From Acidobacteriaceae bacterium (GTDB lineage: Bacteria > Acidobacteriota > Terriglobia > Terriglobales > Acidobacteriaceae): DNA of 16,021 nt. A program made the translations under genes and the position numbers. Position 1 is the first letter of the stretch; each line of letters opens with the position of its first letter. The stretch lies in the NCBI GenBank assembly GCA_003165855.1, contig PMXH01000530.1, forward strand, positions 1-16,021, given 5' to 3'. Under the pieces are notes generated by a model, which searched no databases, was not told the origin of the DNA, and worked only from the letters and a program-made list of their open reading frames with translations. Positions 7,004 through 12,990 of this stretch are shown here, one piece after another.

Positions 7004-7061
7004 TGGTGACGCAAAATGAATCACGACATCGACCATTTCTTCGGGGAGGAGTATCACGGCA

Positions 7062-7337
7062 ATGACGCTGAGAGAGAACATCGAGAAGCACAACCCGGAC
7101 GCGTTGTTCCTCAGCCAGTACGGCGACGCGCTCGTCGGAATGACCCTGGGGGACCATCCCGTCGCCGTATACGACTTCGACCTGATGGTCGCACGATTCA
7201 GGAAGCTGGACTGGTCCACTGAAAAGACGCGCGATGAGGCGGAGAAGTGCATCGTCAAGAATTTCCGGGCGGTATACCCGAAGCCCAACTTCCCCGTGAT
7301 ACTTCGCAGAAATGTCCCTGAGCACAAGGATCAATGA
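7062..7337 (+). CDS. Hypothetical protein of the recombinase module (91 aa)
   Basis: This is a 91-residue soluble protein that I do not recognise. It is mixed alpha/beta in appearance, with LGDHPVAVYDFDLMVARF in the middle and a helical, charged stretch (STEKTRDEAEKCIVKNF) before a Pro-rich tail. There is no signal peptide or membrane segment. GGGGAGGAG lies about 10 nt upstream of the ATG. The same DNA also opens an overlapping plus-strand frame at 7016, which I regard as a shadow. The TGA stop overlaps the ATG of the next gene (ATGA), so the two are probably translated together. The setting suggests an accessory protein of the mobile module. Confidence 0.6.
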   Translation: MTLRENIEKHNPDALFLSQYGDALVGMTLGDHPVAVYDFDLMVARFRKLDWSTEKTRDEAEKCIVKNFRAVYPKPNFPVILRRNVPEHKDQ

Positions 7338-7534
7338 GCCAAGACATCGAGATAAGGGAAGCCCAGAAAACTCGTCGAAGCGCACGCGCCGACCAGGTCG
7401 GCAAGGTCTTCATCGTCGTCGGTCAGGAGGTTCGCCAGTGCTTGGTCTGTGAATGTGTGTTCACGCGGCGGGCATCCTGTGAGCATTCAACGGTTCCCTG
7501 CATGCCAGTTATCGCCATGAAGGAAGTAAGGTAA
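7334..7534 (+). CDS. Small zinc-finger-like hypothetical protein (66 aa)
   Basis: The start codon overlaps the previous stop as ATGA, implying translational coupling. The first 20 residues are charged and helical. Residues 33-57 contain RQCLVCECVFTR, then CEH and PC. C36, C39, H51 and C56 make a C-x2-C-x11-H-x4-C pattern that could hold one zinc ion, with C41 and C49 spare. I do not know the family; a small DNA- or RNA-binding accessory role is inference. Its last codons and stop overlap the start of the repeat shared with the kinase-2 region (7527-7547), so the end of this gene marks the edge of the conserved kinase upstream block. Confidence 0.5.
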   Translation: MSQDIEIREAQKTRRSARADQVGKVFIVVGQEVRQCLVCECVFTRRASCEHSTVPCMPVIAMKEVR

Positions 7535-7547
7535 GGTTTGCCGACAA
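7527..7547 (+). repeat. Copy A of a 21-nt repeat upstream of kinase 1
   Basis: The 21 nt begin TAAGGTAAGG and end TTGCCGACAA. They match 10400-10420 at 20 of 21 positions (T versus G at position 11). In this copy the repeat runs directly on into CCCAGAATCG (7553-7562) and the kinase-1 promoter. It therefore forms the outer edge of a block shared by the two kinase genes. Confidence 0.85.
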
Positions 7548-7609
7548 CCCACCCCAGAATCGTCGGCCTCACTGCGACGGCTTGCTCAGGGCTATAATTT
7601 CACGCACGG
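7542..7609 (+). promoter_or_regulatory. Kinase-1 promoter with near-leaderless start
   Basis: TATAAT at 7593-7598 is a perfect -10 hexamer and ends 11 nt before the ATG at 7610. A transcript starting 6-8 nt after it would have a leader of only a few bases. No Shine-Dalgarno is visible. No good -35 is present at the usual distance; TTGCTC (7582-7587) is too close. Upstream, CGACAA (7542-7547) and CCCAGAATCG (7553-7562) recur at nearly the same distances before kinase 2, so they are candidate activator sites. Confidence 0.6.
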
Positions 7610-10309
7610 ATGGCCCTTACCTCTGGCACGAAGCTCGGACCCTATGAAATCCAGTCACCGCTGGGCGCCGGCGGCATGGGTGAGGTGTACCGAGCCGTGG
7701 ACACGCGTCTTGACCGTACCGTCGCCATCAAGGTTCTGCCGGCGCATCTTTCCTCTGATCCGGAACTAAAACAACGCCTGGAGCGGGAAGCCAAGACGAT
7801 CTCCTCGCTGCAACATGTCAATATCTGCACGCTCTACGACATCGGCACTCAGGGCGACACGGATTTTCTGGTCATGGAGTATCTGGAGGGCCAGACTCTG
7901 GCCGACCGCCTGCAAAAAGGTCCGCTGCCAGTCGATCAACTTCTGAAGATTGCGACAGAAATCGCGCAGGCTCTTGAGAAGGCGCATCAACGAGGCATTA
8001 TCCATCGCGATCTGAAGCCAGCGAACATCATGCTGACACAAGCTGGCGCCAAGCTAATGGATTTTGGACTGGCAAAACCGAAATTGCCAAATGCCTCGCA
8101 AGCTTTGGGTACGTTCACTCCCTCCACGCCGACGATGAACCTCGCTTCGTTGACGTCGGCTGCGTCCCCGCTGACCCAGAAAGGTTCGATCGTCGGGACG
8201 TTCCAATACATGGCTCCGGAGGTGTTGCAGGGAGCAGATTCCGACGCCCGCAGCGACGTCTTCAGTCTGGGCTGCGTTCTCTATGAAATGGTCACCGGAC
8301 GCCGCGCCTTCGAGGGCAAAACCCAGCTAAGCGTGATGAGCGCAATCCTGGAAAAAGATCCCGAGCCGCTAGCGAACGTGCAGCCCACTTCACCGGCGGC
8401 CCTTGACTACACAGTGCGGAACTGTCTCGAGAAAAATCCTGACGAGCGCATCCAGACTGCGCACGACGTCAAACTGCAACTGGCATGGATTGCGACCTTC
8501 AGTTCGCAGAAGGGTGCTCCGACCCTGCCTCCGCCTTCCAAGCCGCGCTCCAAGTTGTGGCTTGCAGCCATTGCGGTTCTCACGCTGGCGACGATTGCGT
8601 TGACTTTGGCGCTGGTGTGGCCTGCATCGCGGCGGCGCGTGCTGCGAGTGAATCTTCTTCCGCCCGACGGAACGCGATTCGAAACGCTCTACCGAAACGG
8701 AGCTCCAGCGCTTTCTCCCGACGGCACGCAACTCGCGTTCATCGCTCAGAAGGACGGCAAGAATGGGCTGTGGCTTCGGTCGCTCGATCGGCTCGAGGCC
8801 ACGCCCGTGCCCGGCACCGACGATGCCTATTTTCCCTTCTGGTCACCCGATGGCACGGCCGTGGCGTTTTTCATGCGGGGCAAGCTGTGGCGAACGGATC
8901 TGAACGGCGGCTCACCCACCTCGATCTGTGACGCGCCGGAAGCCCGCGGCGGATCCTGGGGGCGCGGCGATATCATCATTTTCGCGCCGATGTTCGGAGG
9001 GCCGATTTTCCAGGTTCCCGCAGCCGGTGGAAAGCCTAAGCCGGTCACCGGCGTTCCCGTGGCCTCCACCAATGTCTCGGACCGGTGGCCTTCCTTCCTC
9101 CCCGATGGGAAACATTTTCTGTTTCTGAACAGCCCTTACGGCAACGCGGGTGATCAGAATGAAGTTCGCCTGGCTTCGCTCGACGGCGACACCCAACTGC
9201 TGCTGCGAGGAAAATTCTACGGCGCACACTATGCCTCCGGGCGTTTGCTGGCGGTTCGCGACGGCTCGCTTCTAGCCTGGAAGTTCGACCCTTCCAGCGG
9301 CAAGATTTCTGGCGATCCAGTAACCGTCGTCGATAAGGTCGCATCTGACGAAATCACCGCGTTGTCCGTGGTTTCCTTTTCGGCACAGGGCATGTTGCTC
9401 TACCAGTTGGGCACGGGGCCGAATGGCGATCGCCACCTTTGGATGGATGCCGCGGGCAAAGTGCTTTCCCAGCTTTCCGAACCTTCAGTCTATGGCCCTA
9501 TTCGGATTTCGCCCGATGGTTCTCGCATCGCGACGCCGGTGATGAGCCAATTCGGCAACTCTCCGCTTTGGATCTGGGACTTGGCCGGAGGAACCCGCAG
9601 CATCGTCTCTGCGGCCACTGAATATGTGGATGCTTCGGTCTGGTCGGCGGACGGCCGCACTCTTTACTTCGATTTCTTCAAAACCGTCTTCCATAACGAA
9701 CTACACGCGGTGACGGTGGACGGATCTCAGCCCGAGCGCGTTCTGATCAAGTCCGACCGCGACGTCATGCCCCAAGATGTGACCGGCGACGGAAAGTGGC
9801 TTCTCTATGAAGAGGCCAAAGCAGGTGACCTCGCGAATGCCGAGTTGAAAGCCTTTCCGCTCACGCCCGGCCTCGAACCCTTCCGTGTGCTGGAACCGGT
9901 GGATGACCTGGGCAACGCCCGACTCAAGCCCGGCTCCAATGACTGGCTGGCCTATCAGTCGAGTGAATCTGGGCAATCACAGGTCTACCTCACGCGCTTT
10001 CCTCATCCGGGAGCGAAGTACCAGGTCTCGAAAGACGGCGGTACGCAGCCAGTTTGGAGCAAGGACGGCAAAACCCTCTACTACCTTGATTCTTATAGAA
10101 AGCTGACGGCCGTAGATATTCAGACGCATGACCAGGCGGTGCAGATTGGCGCGGCCAAACCCTTGTTTACGACCCGCATTCGCCACTCCATTGCAACCGA
10201 GGCGTACGACGTCGCCCGCGACGGCAGATTCCTGGTGGTGGACTCGATCACCGAGAGCACAGCGCCGCTGGTGCTGGTCACAAACTGGGACGCGGAACTG
10301 AAAAAATGA
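7610..10309 (+). CDS. Membrane Ser/Thr protein kinase with TolB/PD40 beta-propeller (899 aa)
   Basis: Residues about 12-290 form a complete, apparently active Hanks-type kinase: glycine loop GAGGMG (19-24), Lys41 in VAIKVL, HRDLKPAN with Asp134, DFG at 151-153, and APE at 202-204. The activation segment carries an unusually long Ser/Thr-rich stretch (about 160-195). A single membrane span follows (about 316-338), then a large outer domain with repeated propeller motifs such as LSPDGTQLAF, WSPDGTAVAF, FLPDGKHFLF and ISPDGSRIAT, ending in TNWDAEL. The kinase would face the cytoplasm and the propeller the periplasm, where it may sense a ligand or protein. This architecture is common in Acidobacteriota. 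The ATG at 7610 has no ribosome binding site; see the promoter entry. Substrates are unknown. Confidence 0.95.
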   Translation: MALTSGTKLGPYEIQSPLGAGGMGEVYRAVDTRLDRTVAIKVLPAHLSSDPELKQRLEREAKTISSLQHVNICTLYDIGTQGDTDFLVMEYLEGQTLADRLQKGPLPVDQLLKIATEIAQALEKAHQRGIIHRDLKPANIMLTQAGAKLMDFGLAKPKLPNASQALGTFTPSTPTMNLASLTSAASPLTQKGSIVGTFQYMAPEVLQGADSDARSDVFSLGCVLYEMVTGRRAFEGKTQLSVMSAILEKDPEPLANVQPTSPAALDYTVRNCLEKNPDERIQTAHDVKLQLAWIATFSSQKGAPTLPPPSKPRSKLWLAAIAVLTLATIALTLALVWPASRRRVLRVNLLPPDGTRFETLYRNGAPALSPDGTQLAFIAQKDGKNGLWLRSLDRLEATPVPGTDDAYFPFWSPDGTAVAFFMRGKLWRTDLNGGSPTSICDAPEARGGSWGRGDIIIFAPMFGGPIFQVPAAGGKPKPVTGVPVASTNVSDRWPSFLPDGKHFLFLNSPYGNAGDQNEVRLASLDGDTQLLLRGKFYGAHYASGRLLAVRDGSLLAWKFDPSSGKISGDPVTVVDKVASDEITALSVVSFSAQGMLLYQLGTGPNGDRHLWMDAAGKVLSQLSEPSVYGPIRISPDGSRIATPVMSQFGNSPLWIWDLAGGTRSIVSAATEYVDASVWSADGRTLYFDFFKTVFHNELHAVTVDGSQPERVLIKSDRDVMPQDVTGDGKWLLYEEAKAGDLANAELKAFPLTPGLEPFRVLEPVDDLGNARLKPGSNDWLAYQSSESGQSQVYLTRFPHPGAKYQVSKDGGTQPVWSKDGKTLYYLDSYRKLTAVDIQTHDQAVQIGAAKPLFTTRIRHSIATEAYDVARDGRFLVVDSITESTAPLVLVTNWDAELKK

Positions 10310-10383
10310 GCCCCACTGCGCAATCGGAAATTTAGAGAACTTTCGTTTGGCCTGCGGGGGAACTCATCCTGGATAACGGGCCA

Positions 10384-10410
10384 CCCTTACCTGATCCGAT
10401 AAGGTAAGGG
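10384..10410. repeat. Inverted repeat between kinase 1 and the mobile element
   Basis: CCCTTACC (10384-10391) and GGTAAGGG (10403-10410) form a perfect 8-bp stem with an 11-nt loop. The right arm is part of copy B of the kinase-upstream repeat. It lies 75 nt after the kinase-1 stop and could help end transcription, but no T tract follows. The rest of 10310-10383 shows no gene or obvious signal. Confidence 0.55.
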
Positions 10411-10420
10411 TTGCCGACAA
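10400..10420 (+). repeat. Copy B of the 21-nt repeat, displaced outer part of the kinase-2 upstream region
   Basis: This copy matches 7527-7547 at 20 of 21 positions. Directly after CGACAA (10415-10420) the similarity to the kinase-1 upstream region stops and mobile-element sequence begins. Similarity resumes at 12922 with another CGACAA. This is the left junction of the insertion. Confidence 0.8.
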
Positions 10421-10425
10421 GGACT

Positions 10426-10447
10426 AAGCCGCTGGCGCGGCGGACGC
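10426..10447 (+). repeat. Left subterminal inverted repeat of the IS91-like element
   Basis: AAGCCGCTGGCG followed directly by CGGCGGACGC. The same two blocks, separated by TTTG, occur in reverse complement at 12807-12832. This copy can itself fold as GCCGC-TGGC-GCGGC (10428-10441). Confidence 0.8.
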
Positions 10448-10517
10448 TACCGCGTGGTGAACCAGGAAAGTTCAGGAACGACTGACATAGTGTGGGTCAT
10501 AGGGAAAGGAGATTCCT

Positions 10518-11414
10518 GTGACCCGTTTACGCAAGATGATGCTGGAGGAACTCCAGCGTCGCAACTATTCTGCCATCACCACACGCAATTACTTGCGGGT
10601 GGTGACCGAGTTCGCCAAGTATTTCGGCAAGTCTCCCGACAAGCTCGGCCCCAACGAACTTCGAACCTATCAAGCCTATCTGCTGACGGAGCGCAAACTG
10701 ACGCCCGGCACGGTGGTCAACCGGGTAGCGGCGCTGCGGTTTTTTTTCGTCAAGACACTCAAGCGGTATCAGTTTCGCGAGTTCTTGCCGTACCCCCGGG
10801 ACCGGCGTCGGCTGCCGACGGTGCTGAGCCAGGAGGAAGTCTCGCAGCTGATCAATGGCGCCGGAAACCTGTTTCGACGGACGTTGCTGATGACACTCTA
10901 CGGAACCGGCATGCGACGCGCCGAACTCGCGCGTCTCAAGGTCGGCGACGTCGATAGCCAACGGATGATCATCCGCGTGGTGGAAGGCAAGGGCGGCAAA
11001 GATCGTGACCTGCCTCTGAGTCCGGCTCTATTGGAGACGCTGCGAGAGTATTGGCGCTGGCGGAAGCCGAAGCTCTACATGTTCCCCACACGCACTCGTG
11101 GCCGGACGCTCGATCAGCCGATTTCCGACAAGACCGTCTGGATCGCGTGTAGCGAAGCCGCGCACCGGGCCGGCATCCGCAAACGGGTCACCCCGCATAC
11201 GCTGCGCCACAGTTGGGCGACCCACTTGTTGGAGGCGGGCACCGACCTGCGCACCATCCAGGTTCTGCTCGGGCACGGCGATCTGGAAACTACTGCCCAG
11301 TATTTGCATCTGTCACAGCGGCACTTACAGGCAGTTACGAATCCGCTGGACAGTCTCTCTCTATCCAGCACCGAGAACATCAGCCGCAGTTTTAAACGGA
11401 AAAGCGAAAAATGA
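10518..11414 (+). CDS. Tyrosine recombinase (XerC/D-like) of the IS91-like element (298 aa)
   Basis: Residues about 1-90 form the SAM-like N-terminal DNA-binding domain (LEELQRRNYSAITTRNYL, then TVVNRVAALRFFF). The catalytic domain shows all expected residues: R133 in GTGMRRAELARL, K158 in GKGGKDR, H227 and R230 in HTLRHSWATH, H253 in LLGHGD, and the nucleophile Y262 in TTAQYLHL. The length is standard. The start is GTG at 10518 with GGAG 6 nt upstream. It overlaps the transposase gene by ATGA, so the two are made together. A subgroup of IS91-related elements is known to carry such a recombinase beside the HUH transposase; its role there is not settled. It may resolve or integrate transposition intermediates at short core sites. 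Confidence 0.93.
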   Translation: MTRLRKMMLEELQRRNYSAITTRNYLRVVTEFAKYFGKSPDKLGPNELRTYQAYLLTERKLTPGTVVNRVAALRFFFVKTLKRYQFREFLPYPRDRRRLPTVLSQEEVSQLINGAGNLFRRTLLMTLYGTGMRRAELARLKVGDVDSQRMIIRVVEGKGGKDRDLPLSPALLETLREYWRWRKPKLYMFPTRTRGRTLDQPISDKTVWIACSEAAHRAGIRKRVTPHTLRHSWATHLLEAGTDLRTIQVLLGHGDLETTAQYLHLSQRHLQAVTNPLDSLSLSSTENISRSFKRKSEK

Positions 11415-12592
11415 CTCGGCCCACCTTCGAGGTGGCCGACATCCTTCGCGCGCAGGGTGATCGCTTCCTGGATCGCTATCGATCGGGCTTTGACTTTCAG
11501 CAGCTCAAAGCGTTTCGTGCCATTCTGCGCTGCCGTACCGCTGCGCTGGGCGGTCATCGCGATGCCTGCCCGAGCTGCGGTCATCAGGCTATCTCGTACA
11601 ATTCGTGCAGAAACCGGCACTGCCCCAAGTGCCAGACCCAAGCACGCGAACGCTGGCTGGCGGCCCGCGAACGCGAACTCCTGACTACCAGCTACTTCCA
11701 TGTCGTGTTCACCGTGCCCCACGAACTCAACGTGCTGGCCTTGGAAAACCCGCGTTTGTTCTACGACTTGTTGTTCGCTGCCAGCGCACAAACCTTGCTG
11801 GAGATCGCCATCGATCGCAAACACTTGGGCGCCGAGATCGGCATGATCAGCATCCTGCACACTTGGGGACAGAACCTGCTTCTGCATCCCCACATACACT
11901 GCGCCATTCCTGCGGGCGGACTTTCACCAGATCACCGTCAATGGGTCCGCCCACGCTATGCTTTCTTCTTACCCGTGAAGATCCTCAGCCGCGTCTTTCG
12001 CGGCAAGTTCCTCGCCCGCCTGAAACGTCTGCACAGTCGCAACAAGCTATGTTGCAACGGTCCCGCCGCCGCTCTGGCCGATCCGCAGCAGTTCGCAAAA
12101 CTCATGCGCCGTCTGCACCGCCACGACTGGGTTGTCTATGCCAAGCCCGCCTTCGGCGGACCCATGCAGGTGTTGCGCTACCTCGGCCGTTACACCCATC
12201 GCGTGGCCATTTCCAATCATCGCTTATTGGCCTTCGACCAAGAACGCGTCACCTTTCGCTGGAAGGATTACGCCCACGGCGGCAAGCATGGCAAGATGAC
12301 CCTTGCGGCCACCGAGTTCTTACGGCGTTTCTTTCTGCACGTGCTCCCCAGAGGATTCGTGCGCATCCGTCACTTTGGTTTCCTCGCCAATCGCTTTCGC
12401 TGTTCCCGCTTGGCACTATCCCGACAACTGCTGTCCAGTAGCTCCTCCACGCTGGTCGAGGCTGGAACCTCCCAAGCTTCGGCGGAGAGTTCTTCTGTCT
12501 GGCATTGCCCACGTTGCGGCGCGGCCATGATCGTGATGCAGAGATTTACGGCTGCGGAATTATCAACATGCTCTTACTTCGATTCTTCATAG
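11411..12592 (+). CDS. IS91-family transposase (Y2 HUH rolling-circle type, 393 aa)
   Basis: The N-terminal zinc-binding region has CPSCG (C53, C56), C66 and RHCPKC (C71, C74). The HUH metal-binding motif is HPHIHC (H161-I-H163), inside LLLHPHIHCAIPAGG. The catalytic tyrosines are Y257 and Y261 in RYLGRYTHR, the Y-x3-Y arrangement of two-tyrosine transposases. A second zinc pair, CPRCG, lies near the C-terminus before RFTAAEL. The length and domain order are normal and nothing is interrupted, so the enzyme may be active. It nicks the element end and drives single-strand, rolling-circle-like transposition. Translation is coupled to the upstream recombinase gene through the ATGA overlap at 11411-11414. 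Confidence 0.95.
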   Translation: MTRPTFEVADILRAQGDRFLDRYRSGFDFQQLKAFRAILRCRTAALGGHRDACPSCGHQAISYNSCRNRHCPKCQTQARERWLAARERELLTTSYFHVVFTVPHELNVLALENPRLFYDLLFAASAQTLLEIAIDRKHLGAEIGMISILHTWGQNLLLHPHIHCAIPAGGLSPDHRQWVRPRYAFFLPVKILSRVFRGKFLARLKRLHSRNKLCCNGPAAALADPQQFAKLMRRLHRHDWVVYAKPAFGGPMQVLRYLGRYTHRVAISNHRLLAFDQERVTFRWKDYAHGGKHGKMTLAATEFLRRFFLHVLPRGFVRIRHFGFLANRFRCSRLALSRQLLSSSSSTLVEAGTSQASAESSSVWHCPRCGAAMIVMQRFTAAELSTCSYFDSS

Positions 12593-12806
12593 CTCGTCCA
12601 CCGCTATCGACCCGAGGATGTGCTCCGGCACGCGGACGCACGCGTGTGTCCGATACTTCTCCACTGCCTCTCAAGCAACTTTCCGCGTGCGCTTTTGCTC
12701 ATCTCAGTCGCCACTCCGACCATCCCGATGGCATTCCCACCAGGCCTCATCGCTCTCCCCAAGCTCTGTTCAGATCCAGGCTGCCGTTGAAATCCCATAG
12801 CGCACC
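12593..12806. other. Non-coding right part of the IS91-like element
   Basis: The roughly 210 nt after the transposase stop show no credible gene. Open frames here lack ribosome binding sites and have shadow-like composition. The region leads into the right subterminal repeat and the distal palindrome, and probably holds the element's cis-acting end. Confidence 0.5.
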
Positions 12807-12832
12807 GCGTCCGCCGCAAACGCCAGCGGCTT
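12807..12832 (-). repeat. Right subterminal inverted repeat of the IS91-like element
   Basis: The reverse complement reads AAGCCGCTGGCG, TTTG, CGGCGGACGC. It is identical to 10426-10447 except for the extra TTTG. A few bases further out, GGAGACTA (reverse complement of 12838-12845) resembles GGACTA at the left edge (10421-10426). Confidence 0.8.
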
Positions 12833-12847
12833 CCTCCTAGTCTCCTT

Positions 12848-12912
12848 ATCGAAAACGCCTCGGACCGAGATCCCGCTCCGCCCCCGCAGTCTGCCCCCGA
12901 GGCGTTTCCGAT
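12848..12912. repeat. Long palindrome abutting CAAG at the right junction
   Basis: ATCGAAAACGCCTCGG (12848-12863) pairs with CCGAGGCGTTTCCGAT (12897-12912) at 15 of 16 positions, with a 33-nt C-rich loop. CAAG follows immediately at 12913-12916. A terminal hairpin beside CAAG fits an IS91-type replication origin end. It could also be a separate small palindromic insertion, because the subterminal repeats end before it. Confidence 0.7.
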
Positions 12913-12921
12913 CAAGGCTAG

Positions 12922-12990
12922 CGACAAACCGCCCAGAATCGATCACATCCTGTGACATCTTGCTCCGCAAGGCTATAATTGCGCACACAA
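12922..12990 (+). promoter_or_regulatory. Kinase-2 promoter with near-leaderless start
   Basis: TATAAT at 12974-12979 ends 11 nt before the ATG at 12991, exactly as for kinase 1. GTGACA at 12952-12957 is a fair -35 with a 16-nt spacer. CGACAA (12922-12927), CCCAGAATCG (12932-12941), TTGCTC (12960-12965) and GGCTATAATT are shared with the kinase-1 upstream region in the same order. No Shine-Dalgarno is present. The upstream outer part of the block has been separated from it by the mobile element. Confidence 0.65.

Larger units (their letters stand above)
10421..12921 (+). mobile_element. IS91-like element with a tyrosine recombinase gene and a Y2 HUH transposase gene
   Basis: The element carries two genes in one operon (10518-12592). 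The bounds come from aligning the flanks with the uninterrupted upstream region of kinase 1: everything between the two CGACAA copies is extra. Inside, the left segment 10426-10447 is the reverse complement of 12807-12832, with all 22 bases matching apart from a 4-nt TTTG insertion in the right copy. The outermost 75 bases on the right hold a long palindrome ending next to CAAG (12913-12916), a tetranucleotide known as an IS91-family target. If the subterminal repeats mark the true ends, the core would be about 10421-12846. If CAAG marks the right end, the element stops at 12912. No target duplication is expected for IS91 itself. Confidence 0.75.

Noticed and set aside
7016..7222. 68-aa plus-strand frame overlapping the 91-aa gene
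   Set aside because: After about 20 residues it becomes Arg/Pro-rich shadow sequence, and the 91-aa frame has the better ribosome binding site and a coupled downstream gene.
7527..10420. 21-nt direct repeats as ends of a transposon carrying kinase 1
   Set aside because: Similarity continues past copy A into the promoter block that also precedes kinase 2 on the far side of the element. A shared kinase upstream region therefore explains the repeats better than transposon ends do.
11114..11899. 261-aa minus-strand frame across the recombinase/transposase junction
   Set aside because: It is antisense to two well-supported coupled genes and shows no recognisable domain.
11605..12441. 278-aa plus-strand frame inside the transposase gene
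   Set aside because: It is an out-of-frame shadow of the transposase, rich in Arg/Pro/Ser, with no start signal.
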